Assembly (NCBI RefSeq): GCF_017876295.1
Contig: NZ_JAGINT010000001.1
Location: 372,001 to 436,000 of the forward strand
Reading direction: 5' to 3'
Length of the DNA: 64,000 bases
Origin: Kribbella aluminosa
GTDB lineage: Bacteria > Actinomycetota > Actinomycetes > Propionibacteriales > Kribbellaceae
A program made the translations under genes and the position numbers. Shown here in pieces: positions 1 through 8,731 of this stretch (position 1 is its first letter; the number at the start of each line of letters is the position of its first letter). Under the pieces are notes generated by a model. That model was given only the letters and a program-made list of their open reading frames with translations. It ran no database searches and had not been told where the DNA came from.

Positions 1-379
1 GCCGCTGAAGCAGGTGCGGCGTGAAGGCCGTGATGGTGCGGATCGTGCCGAGCAGGTTGATCGTGACGGTCTCCTCGGCGGTCGCCAGGTCGTGGTCGTT
101 GAGGTTCTCGGGCTGCATGATGCCGGCCATCGTGATCAGTACGTTGAGGTCCGGGTACTTCGTGGTGACGGTCTCGTAGGCCGTGGCGATCGAAGCGGGG
201 TCGGCGACGTCGAGTTCGATGCCGTCGATGTGGTCCTCGGCGGCGATCTTGTCGAGCAGGTCCCGGCGGCGGCCGCTGATGATCACGGTGTTGCCGAGGT
301 CGCGGAAACGGCGGGCGAGTTCGAGACCGATACCCGACGTACCGCCGGTGAGGAAGATCGTGTTGCCGGTGGTTTTCAT
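1..379 (-). CDS. SDR-family NAD(P)-dependent oxidoreductase, 3' end cut by window edge
   Basis: The minus strand reads from an ATG at 379 off the left edge of the window, so only about 126 N-terminal residues are visible. The protein begins MKTTGNTIFLTGGTSGIG, which carries the TGxxxGIG nucleotide-binding motif of classical short-chain dehydrogenases. A GRR segment follows the second strand, and VLITMAGI stands where the NAG motif normally lies. The family reduces or oxidises small carbonyl or alcohol substrates in the cytoplasm; the substrate cannot be told. It is divergent from the MmyB-type regulator at 479, a common pairing of a regulator with its oxidoreductase target. The active-site Tyr-Lys part lies outside the window. 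Confidence 0.85.
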   Translation of the reverse strand, partial: MKTTGNTIFLTGGTSGIGLELARRFRDLGNTVIISGRRRDLLDKIAAEDHIDGIELDVADPASIATAYETVTTKYPDLNVLITMAGIMQPENLNDHDLATAEETVTINLLGTIRTITAFTPHLLQR

Positions 380-478
380 GGCTCCAGCCTGTGACTGGAT
401 GCCGTCGGCAACCAGGCTGAGCTCAGCCACTGCTCGGCAGGCAGTGGATAACGGGCGGCGGCCGTGGAGACTGGGTGC

Positions 479-1333
479 ATGGAGTACTCCGACCTGTCCG
501 ACTTCCTCCGCAAGCGCCGCGAAGCCCTGCAGCCCGAGGACGTCGGCATGCCGCGCGGTCGCCGCCGCCGGACGCCGGGTCTGCGTCGTGAGGAGGTCGC
601 CGCGCTGGCGTCGATGTCGGCCGACTACTACAGCCGGCTCGAGGGCGGCCGCGGCCCGCAGCCGTCGGTGGAGATGCTCGGCGCGATCGCGCGGGCGCTG
701 CGCCTGACGCTCGAGGAGCGCGACCACCTGTTCCTGCTGGCCGGCCACGGTACGCCGCCGCGCACGACGCGGGCCTGCCACGTGGACCCCGGCATGTTGC
801 GGATCCTGGACCGGCTGCACGACACACCCGCGATGCTGCTGAACCGGTGCGGCGAGGTGGTCGCGCAGACGCCGACGCATGTCGCGTTCGCGGGGGAGCT
901 GACCAACTTCCAGGGCATGGAGCGCAGCGAGGCCTACCGCTGGTTCGCGCACCCGGAGACGCGGTCCCTGTACGCCGAACCCGAACTGTCCACGCACAGC
1001 CGCCTGCTCGTCTCGATGCTGCGGACGGTCGCGACCGTCGACGGGCCGAAGTCGTACGCGGCCTCGATCGTGCGAGCGCTGCAGAAGCTCAGCCCGGAGT
1101 TCATGGCGATCTGGGACGCGCACGAGGTGGTGGTCGCGCACAGCCGGACCAAGCGCTTCCGGCACCCGTCGGTCGGTGACCTGGAGCTGTACTGCGAGCT
1201 GATCGACAACCGCGACCAGCAGCAGACGCTGATCGTCTTCACCGCCGAACCGGGCAGCGAGAGCGCCGAGAGGCTGCGCTTGCTGAGCGTTCTGGGCACG
1301 CAGGTGATGGGCAACGACCGGGAGTCGGTCTAG
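479..1333 (+). CDS. XRE/MmyB-type helix-turn-helix transcriptional regulator
   Basis: The 284-residue protein has an N-terminal XRE-type helix-turn-helix, roughly residues 8-75, with the family signature PGLRREEVAALA followed by DYYSRLE. A C-terminal MmyB-like ligand-binding domain follows, ending in LLSVLGTQ. Such proteins are cytoplasmic DNA-binding repressors or activators that often control a neighbouring oxidoreductase, here the divergent SDR gene with a gap of about 100 bp. A GTG at 464 in the same frame would add five residues; I chose ATG 479 because family members begin close to the FLRKRRE helix. The ligand cannot be inferred. Confidence 0.85.
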   Translation: MEYSDLSDFLRKRREALQPEDVGMPRGRRRRTPGLRREEVAALASMSADYYSRLEGGRGPQPSVEMLGAIARALRLTLEERDHLFLLAGHGTPPRTTRACHVDPGMLRILDRLHDTPAMLLNRCGEVVAQTPTHVAFAGELTNFQGMERSEAYRWFAHPETRSLYAEPELSTHSRLLVSMLRTVATVDGPKSYAASIVRALQKLSPEFMAIWDAHEVVVAHSRTKRFRHPSVGDLELYCELIDNRDQQQTLIVFTAEPGSESAERLRLLSVLGTQVMGNDRESV

Positions 1334-1343
1334 ATTGCCGCGC

Positions 1344-2414
1344 ATGAGAATCCTGCGTGTGGCCGCTCTCGCGGCAGGAGGTCTGTTGTTGATGGCTAAC
1401 GTCGTACCCGCTCAGGCGCACGGCGGACCGTCGTACCGGTGGGAGCTGACGCCGACCGGTACGACGGCGCAGTTCCGCGGGCTGGCGGCGGTCAGCAAGG
1501 ACGTCGCCTGGGTCGGCGGTACGGCGGGGACCGTACTGCGGACGGTCGACGGCGGGAAGCACTGGCAGAACGTCAGCCCGGCCGGTGCCGAGACGCTGCA
1601 GTTCCGGGACGTCGAGGCGTTCGACGCGCAGCGCGCCGTGGCGCTGACCATCGGCGAGGGCGAGGACTCCCGGGTCTACCGCACCGCCGACGGCGGGAAG
1701 ACGTGGTCGGAAACTTTCCGGAACACCGATCCGAAGGCGTTCTACGACTGCATCGCCTTCAATGACGCTAAGCATGGACTGGCGATGAGCGATCCGGTGG
1801 ACGGGAAGTTCCGGATCGCGGCGACCTCGGACGGCGGGAAGTCGTGGAAGGTGCAGCCGACTGATGGGATGCCGGCCGCGTTGCCGGGTGAGGCCGGGTT
1901 CGCCGCGAGCGGGACCTGCCTGGTTGCCGGGGCTGGTCGGACGGCGTGGTTCGCGACCGGTGGTGGCGATCGGCCGCGGGTGTTCCGGACCGTCGACGGC
2001 GGGCGGCGGTGGACGGTGGCGGACTCGCCGATGGCGAGCGGGGCAGCGGCCGGAATCTTCAGTCTGGCGTTTCGGAACACGTTGTTCGGCGTTGCCGTCG
2101 GCGGTGACTTCACCAAGCCGACCGAGGCGGTGAACGCGGCGTCGGTGACGTACGACGGTGGCCGCACCTGGAAGCTGGTGCCGGCGGACCGTGCGCCGAA
2201 GGGCTACCGGAGCGGCTCGCACTTCGTGCCGTGGTCGCCGTTCACGGTGATCGCGGTCGGCCCGTCCGGGAGCGACGTGAGCCTGGACGGTGGGCGCAGT
2301 TGGAAGCAGTTCTACGACGGCAGCTTCGACAGCGTCGAATGCGCCGGCCACGGCATCAACGCCGGTTGCTGGGCCTCCGGCGCAAAGGGCGCCGTCGGCC
2401 GCCTGGTGTATTAG
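1344..2414 (+). CDS. secreted Asp-box (BNR-like) repeat protein, Ycf48-like fold
   Basis: This 356-residue protein has a Sec signal peptide ending near PAQAHGG, so it is exported. The mature part repeats the Asp-box motif DGGxxW about six times (DGGKHW, DGGKTW, DGGKSW, DGGRRW, DGGRTW, DGGRSW). That spacing is typical of beta-propellers annotated as oxidoreductase, sialidase-like or photosystem II assembly (Ycf48)-like. No catalytic residues can be assigned and the role is unknown. ATG 1344 is preferred over TTG 1335 because TAGATT at 1331-1336 lies 7 nt before it, which fits a leaderless transcript whose -10 box includes the upstream stop codon. A strong hairpin follows the gene. Confidence 0.75.
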   Translation: MRILRVAALAAGGLLLMANVVPAQAHGGPSYRWELTPTGTTAQFRGLAAVSKDVAWVGGTAGTVLRTVDGGKHWQNVSPAGAETLQFRDVEAFDAQRAVALTIGEGEDSRVYRTADGGKTWSETFRNTDPKAFYDCIAFNDAKHGLAMSDPVDGKFRIAATSDGGKSWKVQPTDGMPAALPGEAGFAASGTCLVAGAGRTAWFATGGGDRPRVFRTVDGGRRWTVADSPMASGAAAGIFSLAFRNTLFGVAVGGDFTKPTEAVNAASVTYDGGRTWKLVPADRAPKGYRSGSHFVPWSPFTVIAVGPSGSDVSLDGGRSWKQFYDGSFDSVECAGHGINAGCWASGAKGAVGRLVY

Positions 2415-2436
2415 CAGCGTCCTTCTACGTTCAGGT

Positions 2437-2469
2437 CGGCGACACTCGCTTGTTGGGCGGGTGTCGCCG
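2437..2469 (+). terminator. intrinsic terminator-like hairpin
   Basis: A 13-bp stem (2437-2449 with 2457-2469, one G-T pair) closes a 7-nt loop. A short T-containing tail follows, 22 nt after the stop of the Asp-box gene. Confidence 0.6.
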
Positions 2470-2489
2470 GGTTTCCGGGACGATGGAGC

Positions 2490-3302
2490 GTGCGCAAATT
2501 GCTGACCGTCCTCGTGGGGTTTCTGATGGTGGTACCTACTGTTGCCGCGGCCCAGCCCGACGCGGGCCGTCCGGGCCGGCCGTTGACCGTGATGACCTAC
2601 AACATCCACCACGGCGCCGGGATCGACGGCGTCCTCGACCTGGAGCGGATCGCCGTACTGATCGAGCAGTCCAAGGCCGACGTGATCGGGCTGCAGGAGG
2701 TCGACCGGCACTGGGATGCCCGGAGCAACCGGGTCGACCAGCCGGCCTGGTTCGCGCGGCGGCTGAAGATGCACTACGCGTACGCCGCGAACCTCGACCT
2801 CCCGCCGGCGAGCCCGGGCGAGCCGCGTCGCCAGTACGGGACCGCGATCCTCTCGAGGTACCCGATCCAGGACTTCGAGAACACGCTGCTGCCGCTCTAC
2901 CCGACCGGTGAACAGCGCGGACTCGCGGTGGCAGACATCACGGTGCGCGGCGCCAAACTGCGGTTCGCGAACACCCATCTGACCAGCAACAACAACGCCG
3001 AGCGGCTCGAACAGGCGCAGAAGGTGGTCGAACTGCTCGGCGGTTCGACGACCCCGACCCTGCTCGTCGGCGACCTGAACGCGCTCCCGACGGCCCCGGA
3101 GATCAAGACCCTGACCGCCGTGTACGACGACACCTGGGCGGAGGTCGGCGACGGCCCGGGCTACACGATCGAGGCGGACAAGCCGACCAAGCGCATCGAC
3201 TTCCAGCTGCACAGCCCAGGCCTGCGCCCGGTGCGGGCCGCCGTGCCGGTGACGCCGGCGTCGGACCACCTTCCGGTGCTCGCCACGTTCGTTCTCAGCT
3301 GA
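2490..3302 (+). CDS. secreted endonuclease/exonuclease/phosphatase-family protein
   Basis: The 270-residue protein starts with a signal peptide ending around TVAAAQ, followed by one EEP (DNase I-like) domain. Family motifs are all visible: MTYNIHHG, the metal-ligand Glu in LQEVDRH, NTHL, GDLNALP and the terminal SDHLPV with catalytic His. Members hydrolyse phosphodiester or phosphomonoester bonds in nucleic acids, inositol phosphates or sphingolipids; the substrate here is unknown. Export suggests an extracellular role. The start is a GTG at 2490. A perfect 16-bp terminator hairpin follows within 15 nt. Confidence 0.8.
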   Translation: MRKLLTVLVGFLMVVPTVAAAQPDAGRPGRPLTVMTYNIHHGAGIDGVLDLERIAVLIEQSKADVIGLQEVDRHWDARSNRVDQPAWFARRLKMHYAYAANLDLPPASPGEPRRQYGTAILSRYPIQDFENTLLPLYPTGEQRGLAVADITVRGAKLRFANTHLTSNNNAERLEQAQKVVELLGGSTTPTLLVGDLNALPTAPEIKTLTAVYDDTWAEVGDGPGYTIEADKPTKRIDFQLHSPGLRPVRAAVPVTPASDHLPVLATFVLS

Positions 3303-3314
3303 ATCCAGCTCCGC

Positions 3315-3352
3315 GGAAACGCCCCTCCGGTCGCGGCCGGAGGGGCGTTTCC
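3315..3352 (+). terminator. strong hairpin terminator
   Basis: There is a perfect 16-bp stem (3315-3330 with 3337-3352) and a 6-nt loop. It lies directly after the EEP gene and includes a TTTCC tail in the right arm. Confidence 0.8.
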
Positions 3353-3380
3353 ATGCGTCCACCGGCGAGTTCGCCGGAAT

Positions 3381-3540
3381 TACAAGCTTGTAGTTTGTCA
3401 AGTCGACACACGGGTGAAACAAAGATACTTGTGTGAAAGCTGTTCCCAATGGGGCTGTAGGCAACTAGTGTCACGTATGTGGTCCAGGAGGACCAGAAGT
3501 TCACGAACCCTGGGGAAGGGGTTCGTGACCGGCGGAAGGA
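3381..3540 (+). promoter_or_regulatory. structured leader of the NlpC/P60 gene, with a palindrome and two hairpins
   Basis: A perfect 12-bp palindrome TACAAGCTTGTA lies at 3381-3392, a plausible operator. A small 5-bp hairpin at 3481-3494 and a 10-bp perfect hairpin (3501-3510 with 3519-3528) come just before the ribosome binding site GGAAGGA at 3534-3540. I could not match the leader to the c-di-AMP (ydaO) riboswitch that often precedes actinobacterial cell-wall hydrolases. Confidence 0.35.
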
Positions 3541-3549
3541 ACGATCCCG

Positions 3550-4986
3550 ATGCGGACGCCCCCAAGGGCCACGTCCGGCGAACGGGTCGCGAGTGCTGGG
3601 AAGACCGGACGGGCAGGCAAACTGCTGCTCTCCGGGGTGCTCGCGATCTGCTTGGCCGGCTCCATGGCCGTGCCCACGCTCCCGGCCGAGGCTGCCAAGC
3701 CGAAGCCGCCGGTGATCCCGTCCAAGGCCGCGGTCGCGCGGGCCAAGCAGGCAGCTGCCTCGAAGGCCGGCCAGGTCGCCACGATCGAGCGCGAGCTCGC
3801 CGCCGCGAACGCGCGGCTCGAGCAGCTCGGCGTCCAGTCCGGGATCGCGGACGAGGCGTACAACGGTGCCGTCTACCGGCTCCAGCAGGCCAGGACCGCG
3901 GCGGCCGCCGCCGCGGCCCGTGCCGCCGAGGCGGAGAAGACGCTGGCCACCCAGCGGCAGCAGATCGGCCGGTTCGCCGCCGCGTCGTACCAAGGTGGCG
4001 GCGACGTCGCGAAGCTCGCGCCGCTGTTCACCGCGGACGGCCCGCAGCAGCTGCTCGACTCGGCCGGTGCGGCGCACTCGGTGTCGGCCGCGATGCAGGG
4101 CTCGTACCTGCGGTTCTCGGCCACCCAGGTGATGACCAACCTGTTCAAGGTGCAGGCCGACCAGGCGGTCGTGAAGGTCCAGAAGGCCGCCGACGAGGCG
4201 GCCGCGGCGAAGAAGGCCGCCGAGGATGCGCAGGCGGCGCAGGCAGCCGCGGTGACCGCGATCGGCGTCCAGCGGAAGAACTCGATCTCGCAGCTCGCCG
4301 TACTGCAGAACATCTCGGTCAAGGTCGCCGCCCAGCGGCAGCACGGGCTCGAGGAACTCGCCCGGATCAAGGCCGCCGAGGAGGCGGCCCGCAAGGCCGC
4401 CGAGCTGAAGCGCCGGATTGCCGCCCAGGAGGCTGCGGAGCGCCGCGCCGCGGCCGCCGCGCAGGCCCGCGCGGAACAGGAAGCCCGCGAAGAGGCGAAG
4501 AAGAACCACGGCAGGAAGCCGAAGCACCACCAGCCGTCCGGCGACAACGGGAACGGTAACGGGGGCAACGGCGGCGGTGGCGGTGGCGACAACGGTGGTG
4601 GTGGTGGCAGCTCCTCGGGCCACGGCGCGTCGGCGGCGATCAGGTTCGCGATGCGGCAGCTCGGCGACATGTACCTGTGGGGCGGCGCCGGCCCGAATCG
4701 CTGGGACTGCTCCGGCCTGACGATGGGCGCCTGGGAGAAGGCGGGCGTGCAACTGCCGCACTACGCCGCCGCGCAGTACCAGCAGATCCAGCACATCCAG
4801 GAGAACGACCTGCGGCCGGGCGACCTGATCTTCTGGGCGCTGGACCCGAACGACCCGGCCACCATCCACCACGTCGCGATGTACATCGGCGGCGGGATGA
4901 TGATCCACGCCCCGCGCACCGGCAAGCCGGTACAGATCTCGAGCGTCTACTACTGGATCCCACCCAACTTCTTCGGCCGCCCGTAG
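3550..4986 (+). CDS. secreted NlpC/P60 peptidoglycan endopeptidase (RipA-like)
   Basis: The 478-residue protein has an N-terminal signal sequence, a long Ala/Glu/Lys-rich coiled coil (about residues 55-310), a Gly/Asn-rich linker near residues 335-355 and a C-terminal NlpC/P60 domain. The catalytic Cys is C387 in WDCSGL; the His is in IHHVAMYIGG, with a further His in MIHAPRTG. The family cleaves the D-Glu to diaminopimelate stem-peptide bond in peptidoglycan, outside the cell, during septum splitting or wall turnover. The coiled coil probably regulates or positions the domain, as in RipA. The gene stands alone between two hairpin terminators and has a structured leader, suggesting its own control. 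Confidence 0.9.
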   Translation: MRTPPRATSGERVASAGKTGRAGKLLLSGVLAICLAGSMAVPTLPAEAAKPKPPVIPSKAAVARAKQAAASKAGQVATIERELAAANARLEQLGVQSGIADEAYNGAVYRLQQARTAAAAAAARAAEAEKTLATQRQQIGRFAAASYQGGGDVAKLAPLFTADGPQQLLDSAGAAHSVSAAMQGSYLRFSATQVMTNLFKVQADQAVVKVQKAADEAAAAKKAAEDAQAAQAAAVTAIGVQRKNSISQLAVLQNISVKVAAQRQHGLEELARIKAAEEAARKAAELKRRIAAQEAAERRAAAAAQARAEQEAREEAKKNHGRKPKHHQPSGDNGNGNGGNGGGGGGDNGGGGGSSSGHGASAAIRFAMRQLGDMYLWGGAGPNRWDCSGLTMGAWEKAGVQLPHYAAAQYQQIQHIQENDLRPGDLIFWALDPNDPATIHHVAMYIGGGMMIHAPRTGKPVQISSVYYWIPPNFFGRP

Positions 4987-4997
4987 ACTGGTAGTTG

Positions 4998-5030
4998 TCC
5001 CCGGCAACAATGCCCTGTTGCCGGGGATTT
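4998..5030 (+). terminator. intrinsic terminator after the NlpC/P60 gene
   Basis: A perfect 12-bp stem (4998-5009 with 5016-5027), a 6-nt loop and a TTT tail lie 11 nt after the stop codon. Confidence 0.8.
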
Positions 5031-5040
5031 CCCTGTGAGC

Positions 5041-5290
5041 ACAGAAGAACCCGCCTTGCTCAAGCGCGTGCGGCTCGGGTTGGATCAGCCGGTGGCTGCT
5101 GCGGGCCAGCTTCTCGGGGCTGACGGTCATTGCCTGCAGCACCGGGTTGTTCGAGTCGGTGCGCCAGGTACTCGGAGGTGATTGCCGCGGGCAACCTCGG
5201 GCGGCGTACGGACCGGGCCGAGGTCGATCTCGCCGATGCCGAGCATCCGGAGCTGGTCGGTGGCGGTGCCGGCCTCACGTTCGACCTGTT
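5041..5290 (-). pseudogene. decayed unidentified gene remnant
   Basis: No intact gene fits this 250-bp stretch, but on the minus strand two pieces in different frames show coding-like GC3 bias. One, near 5190-5285, reads RMLGIGEIDLGPVRTPPEV; the other, near 5045-5155, reads LQAMTVSPEKLARSSHRL. The frame changes between them at about 5160-5190. I do not recognise the parent family. It lies directly after the 3' end of the minus-strand quinone oxidoreductase gene, so it may be the leftover of a deleted neighbour. Confidence 0.3.
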
Positions 5291-5291
5291 G

Positions 5292-6257
5292 TCAGGGGAT
5301 CGCCACCAGGCGTCCGAGAGCGCTGCGGGCGTCGAGGGTTTCGTGGATTTTCGCGACGTCGGCGAGGGGGTGGGTGGCGGCGACGACGGGGCGGAGTTCG
5401 CCGGACTGCCAGCGGCGGGTGATTTCTGCGATGTCGGCGCGGGCCGCGTCCGGGCGGGCGCCGCGCCAGCCCATGATCGATACGCCGGTGACCGACTTGA
5501 AGCCGAACAGGGCGCCCGCGGGTACGGTCGGCAGCTCGGTGGTGATGGCGCCGTACGTCAGCATCGTGCCGAGCGGCCGGAGCAGTTCGAGGCCCTGCTC
5601 GAAGACCTTCCCGCCGACCGCGTCGAGTACTGCGTGGATGCCGTCGGGTGCGAGCTCGCCGACCTTGGCCGGCCAGTCCGGATCGGTCAGGTCGACGGCC
5701 TCCGCGCCGAGTGAGCGGATGAAGTCCAGGCGGTGCGGGGAGGACGCCGTACCGATGATCGTCTTCGGGTCGTACGAGTGGGCGAGCTGGACGGCGAGGT
5801 GGCCGATGGTGCCGGCCGCGGAGTGGATCAGCACCGTGCCCCCGGCCGGCAGGTGCGCGGTCTCGAGCAGCCGGAACGCGAGCGGCCCGGTCATCGGCAT
5901 CATGGTCGCCTCGGCGGCGTCGGCGCCGTCCGGGATCGCGGCCAGGAACGCGGCGTCCGCGAGTACCTGGTCCGCGAACGCGTCCTCGGCGAGCGAGCCG
6001 ACCCGCTGGCCGATCGCGATGCCGGGTGGGACGTCCGGCCCGACGGCGGTGATCCGGCCGATCACCTCGCCGGTCAGCGTGCCGGGGAGCGGCCGGTCCC
6101 ACGGCGTGCCGCCGCGGCGGAGGACGGTGTCGATCGCGTTCGCACCGATCGCCTCGGCCTGGATCAGGACCTGGCCGGGGCCGGGCTCGGGGACGGCGAC
6201 CTCGTCGAGCTGGAGGACGTCGGGACCGCCGTGGCGGTGGTAGCGCACTGCACGCAT
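5292..6257 (-). CDS. zinc-type alcohol dehydrogenase-like quinone oxidoreductase (MDR superfamily)
   Basis: This 321-residue protein belongs to the medium-chain dehydrogenase/reductase superfamily, quinone-oxidoreductase branch. The N-terminal GroES-like fold (residues 1 to about 125) begins MRAVRYHRHGGPDVL. The Rossmann part contains VLIHSAAGTIGHLAVQLA, the NADPH-binding signature. No structural zinc Cys cluster is seen, as expected for this branch. Such enzymes reduce quinones or enones with NADPH in the cytoplasm. The ATG at 6257 has GGAGAA 6 nt upstream; longer reading frames start inside the divergent regulator and are unlikely. The divergent MarR gene is the probable regulator. Confidence 0.85.
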   Translation of the reverse strand: MRAVRYHRHGGPDVLQLDEVAVPEPGPGQVLIQAEAIGANAIDTVLRRGGTPWDRPLPGTLTGEVIGRITAVGPDVPPGIAIGQRVGSLAEDAFADQVLADAAFLAAIPDGADAAEATMMPMTGPLAFRLLETAHLPAGGTVLIHSAAGTIGHLAVQLAHSYDPKTIIGTASSPHRLDFIRSLGAEAVDLTDPDWPAKVGELAPDGIHAVLDAVGGKVFEQGLELLRPLGTMLTYGAITTELPTVPAGALFGFKSVTGVSIMGWRGARPDAARADIAEITRRWQSGELRPVVAATHPLADVAKIHETLDARSALGRLVAIP

Positions 6258-6345
6258 CGTGGGTTCTCCATATAGTGGGTGATGTAAATAATGGGAGAAT
6301 CCCACGATAACCTCAGGAAGCTGCGTTGCCAATAGAGTTGGCGAG
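6258..6345. promoter_or_regulatory. divergent promoter/operator region of the oxidoreductase and MarR genes
   Basis: The 88-bp gap contains an imperfect inverted repeat, GGGTTCTCC near 6261 facing GGAGAATCCC near 6295, spanning an AT-richer core. This is a plausible MarR operator. TAGAGT at 6333-6338 lies 7 nt before the GTG of the MarR gene, fitting a leaderless -10 box. Confidence 0.4.
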
Positions 6346-6777
6346 GTGAAGAAGTCGCCGAACCATCGGCTGTCCGACCAGGTGCTGTTCGCGCTCGGGC
6401 GGGCGAGCCAGCATGCCCAGCGGCTGGTCCGGCAGCACATGACCGAAGGCGGCGTCCGGACGCTGCACTACCACGTACTGGCGAGCCTGGCGGACGACGG
6501 CGAGGCGGTCCAGGCGACGCTCGCGGACCGGATCGGGATGGATCGCAGCGACCTGGTCACGCTGCTCGACGAGCTGGAGGAGCTGAAGATGCTGGCCCGC
6601 CGGGTCGACGCCGCGGACCGGCGCCGGAAGATCGTCGCGATCACGCCGGCCGGGGAGCAGCACCTGACGGACATGGATCGGCTGATCCTCGGCGCGGAGG
6701 CGGACCTGCTGGCGCCGCTGACCGCGACTGAGCGCAAGACCCTGCTGGCCCTGCTCCGCCGCGTCTCAGGAGATTAG
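6346..6777 (+). CDS. MarR-family transcriptional regulator
   Basis: The 143-residue protein has the MarR winged helix-turn-helix layout. The recognition part reads ADRIGMDRSDLVTLLDELE, and the wing follows with RRVDAADRRRKIVAIT. MarR proteins bind as dimers to palindromes and release DNA on binding small phenolic or oxidising ligands. It is transcribed divergently from the quinone oxidoreductase, with only 88 bp between starts, so control of that gene and of itself is the simplest reading. The GTG start is supported by a TAGAGT box 7 nt upstream. The ligand is unknown. Confidence 0.88.
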   Translation: MKKSPNHRLSDQVLFALGRASQHAQRLVRQHMTEGGVRTLHYHVLASLADDGEAVQATLADRIGMDRSDLVTLLDELEELKMLARRVDAADRRRKIVAITPAGEQHLTDMDRLILGAEADLLAPLTATERKTLLALLRRVSGD

Positions 6778-6802
6778 GTCCTGTCTGGTGATCCAGCCAG
6801 GA

Positions 6803-7291
6803 CTAGTGGCCTTCGGTCTTCAGACGCTCGAACGACGCGGTGATCTCTTCCTCGGCAGCCGCGCGGCCGACCCAGGTGGCGCCCTCGACGGACTTGCCGG
6901 GCTCGAGGTCCTTGTAGACCTCGAAGAAGTGCTGGATCTCCAGCCGGTCGAACTCCGGCACGTGGTGGATGTCGCGCAGGTGCTCCTGGCGCGGGTCGCC
7001 GGCCGGGACGCAGAGGACCTTGTCGTCCGGGCCCTTCTCGTCGGTCATCCGGAACATGCCGATCGCCCGGGCGCGGATCAGGCAGCCCGGGAACGTCGGC
7101 TCCGGCAGCAGCACGAGCGCGTCCAGCGGGTCGCCGTCCTGACCGAGGGTGTCCTCGATGAAGCCGTAGTCGGAGGGATACTGCGTCGCGGTGAACAGCG
7201 TGCGGTCGAGGCGCAGCCGGTTCGTCTTGTGGTCCAGCTCGTACTTGTTGCGGGTGCCCTTGGGGATCTCGATGAAGACGTCGAACTCCAT
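6803..7291 (-). CDS. ppa: inorganic pyrophosphatase (family I)
   Basis: The 162-residue cytoplasmic enzyme hydrolyses pyrophosphate released by biosynthetic reactions. It has the family I layout: [11 protein letters not shown] near the N-terminus, [20 protein letters not shown] carrying the D-G-D-P-x-D metal-binding signature, and later GDPRQ with further acidic ligands. The length matches soluble actinobacterial Ppa. The ATG at 7291 begins [10 protein letters not shown], the usual N-terminus; the longer open frame has no support. It is convergent with the MarR gene and divergent from dacB, an arrangement also known from Streptomyces. Confidence 0.97.
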   Translation of the reverse strand: MEFDVFIEIPKGTRNKYELDHKTNRLRLDRTLFTATQYPSDYGFIEDTLGQDGDPLDALVLLPEPTFPGCLIRARAIGMFRMTDEKGPDDKVLCVPAGDPRQEHLRDIHHVPEFDRLEIQHFFEVYKDLEPGKSVEGATWVGRAAAEEEITASFERLKTEGH

Positions 7292-7341
7292 ACGGCAGAT
7301 ACTGTCACGGTTCCGACCGACCGAATGACAGGAGCAGCCCG

Positions 7342-8691
7342 GTGGCCCGACCTGCCCGTGCGGCATTCGTCACGCTTCTCAGTACGGTGCTGTGCGCCGG
7401 CCTGTGTACGAGCAGCGCGGGCGCCGTACCCGAATCGGCGCAGCTGACCCAGCAGGCGCCGGCGGTCCTGGCGCCGGTCACCACGGACGGTCCCGCTCCG
7501 ACCGCAGCGGGTGTCGGGGCCGCGCTCGCCGCGATCCTCAAGGACCCGTCGCTCGGCCCGCACCACGGCGTCTACGTGTACGACGCCTCGCGCGGGAAGC
7601 CGGTGTTCTCGGTCGGCACCGGTACGTCGTACACGCCGGCCTCCACGCTCAAGCTGCTGACCACGGTGTCGGCGCTGGCCACGCTCGGCCCGGACCACAC
7701 GTTCGCCACGAACGTGGTGAGCCTCGGCAAGGGGTCGATCGCGCTGGTCGGCGGCGGCGACCCGCTGCTCACGGTGAAGCCCGCGACCGACTACCCGGCC
7801 CGAGCGACTCTCCAGACGCTGGCTGCGAGTACGGCGAAGGCGCTGAAGGCGCAGGGGGTCGCGGCCGTCACTCTCGGGTACGACGCGACGCTGTTCACAG
7901 GCCCTGCCGTGAACACGCATTGGGAGGCCAACTACGTCCCCGAGGGCATTGCGGCGCCCACGTCGGCGCTGTGGGTCGACGAGGGTCGCATTGCTCCCCG
8001 AATGGCGAAGCGCTCGGCCTCGCCGTCGCTGGCCGCGGCCGCGTCGTTCCAGAAGCTCCTGCAGCAGTACGGCATCAAGGTGGCTGCTGCGGCCAAGCCG
8101 GTCGCGGCGCCCTCCAGTGCGCCTCTGCTGGCTCAGGTGGAGTCGCCCACGCTGGGGCAGATCGTGGAGTACATCAACCTGCACAGCGACAACGACGGTG
8201 CCGAGACGCTGCTGCGGCACGTAGGGATCGCTACCGGCAACGGCGGCTCGTACATCGGCGGTGTGAAGGGTGTGCGCGCCACACTCACCAAGCTGGGTCT
8301 GGACGTGTCCAAGGCGACCATCTACGACGGCAGCGGCCTGACGCGGGCCAACAAGGTCCCGCTGGATCTGCTGGCCGGTGCGGTGCGTGTGGCCGCGTCG
8401 ACGGACCACCCGGAGCTACGGCATCTGCTGACCGGGCTCCCGATCGCCGGGTTCGACGGGAGTCTCCGCGAGCGGTTCACGACTGCGGGTACCAGCTTTG
8501 GGACCGGGCTGGTCCATGCGAAGACCGGGACGCTCACCAGCGTCCACAGCCTCGCCGGGTACGCCCGTGACCGCACAGGCACGCTCCTGGTGTTCGCTAT
8601 CGCCAGCGACAGCGTCCCGGTGCCGAAAACGCTGGACGCCCGGGCGGCTCTCGACCGCGCCACGTCGGCGCTCGCCAACTGCGGCTGCTGA
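7342..8691 (+). CDS. dacB: D-alanyl-D-alanine carboxypeptidase/endopeptidase (PBP4 class)
   Basis: The 449-residue exported protein has an N-terminal signal peptide ([17 protein letters not shown]) and the three penicillin-binding motifs of class C low-mass PBPs: S101-T-L-K104, S282-D-N284 and K394-T-G396. It trims terminal D-alanine from peptidoglycan stem peptides and cuts cross-links in the cell wall. The length fits the PBP4/peptidase S13 family, with the usual inserted domain between SxxK and SxN. It is divergent from ppa (50 bp) and followed by the DUF2342 gene, a conserved actinobacterial order. Confidence 0.92.
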   Translation: MARPARAAFVTLLSTVLCAGLCTSSAGAVPESAQLTQQAPAVLAPVTTDGPAPTAAGVGAALAAILKDPSLGPHHGVYVYDASRGKPVFSVGTGTSYTPASTLKLLTTVSALATLGPDHTFATNVVSLGKGSIALVGGGDPLLTVKPATDYPARATLQTLAASTAKALKAQGVAAVTLGYDATLFTGPAVNTHWEANYVPEGIAAPTSALWVDEGRIAPRMAKRSASPSLAAAASFQKLLQQYGIKVAAAAKPVAAPSSAPLLAQVESPTLGQIVEYINLHSDNDGAETLLRHVGIATGNGGSYIGGVKGVRATLTKLGLDVSKATIYDGSGLTRANKVPLDLLAGAVRVAASTDHPELRHLLTGLPIAGFDGSLRERFTTAGTSFGTGLVHAKTGTLTSVHSLAGYARDRTGTLLVFAIASDSVPVPKTLDARAALDRATSALANCGC

Positions 8692-8731
8692 TCAGCAGGC
8701 ACATGTTGGGACATACCACTAGGGTCGTTAT

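Noticed and set aside
3353..3549. c-di-AMP (ydaO) riboswitch before the NlpC/P60 gene
   Set aside because: The conserved junction sequences and length of the ydaO fold are not visible; only simple hairpins are seen.
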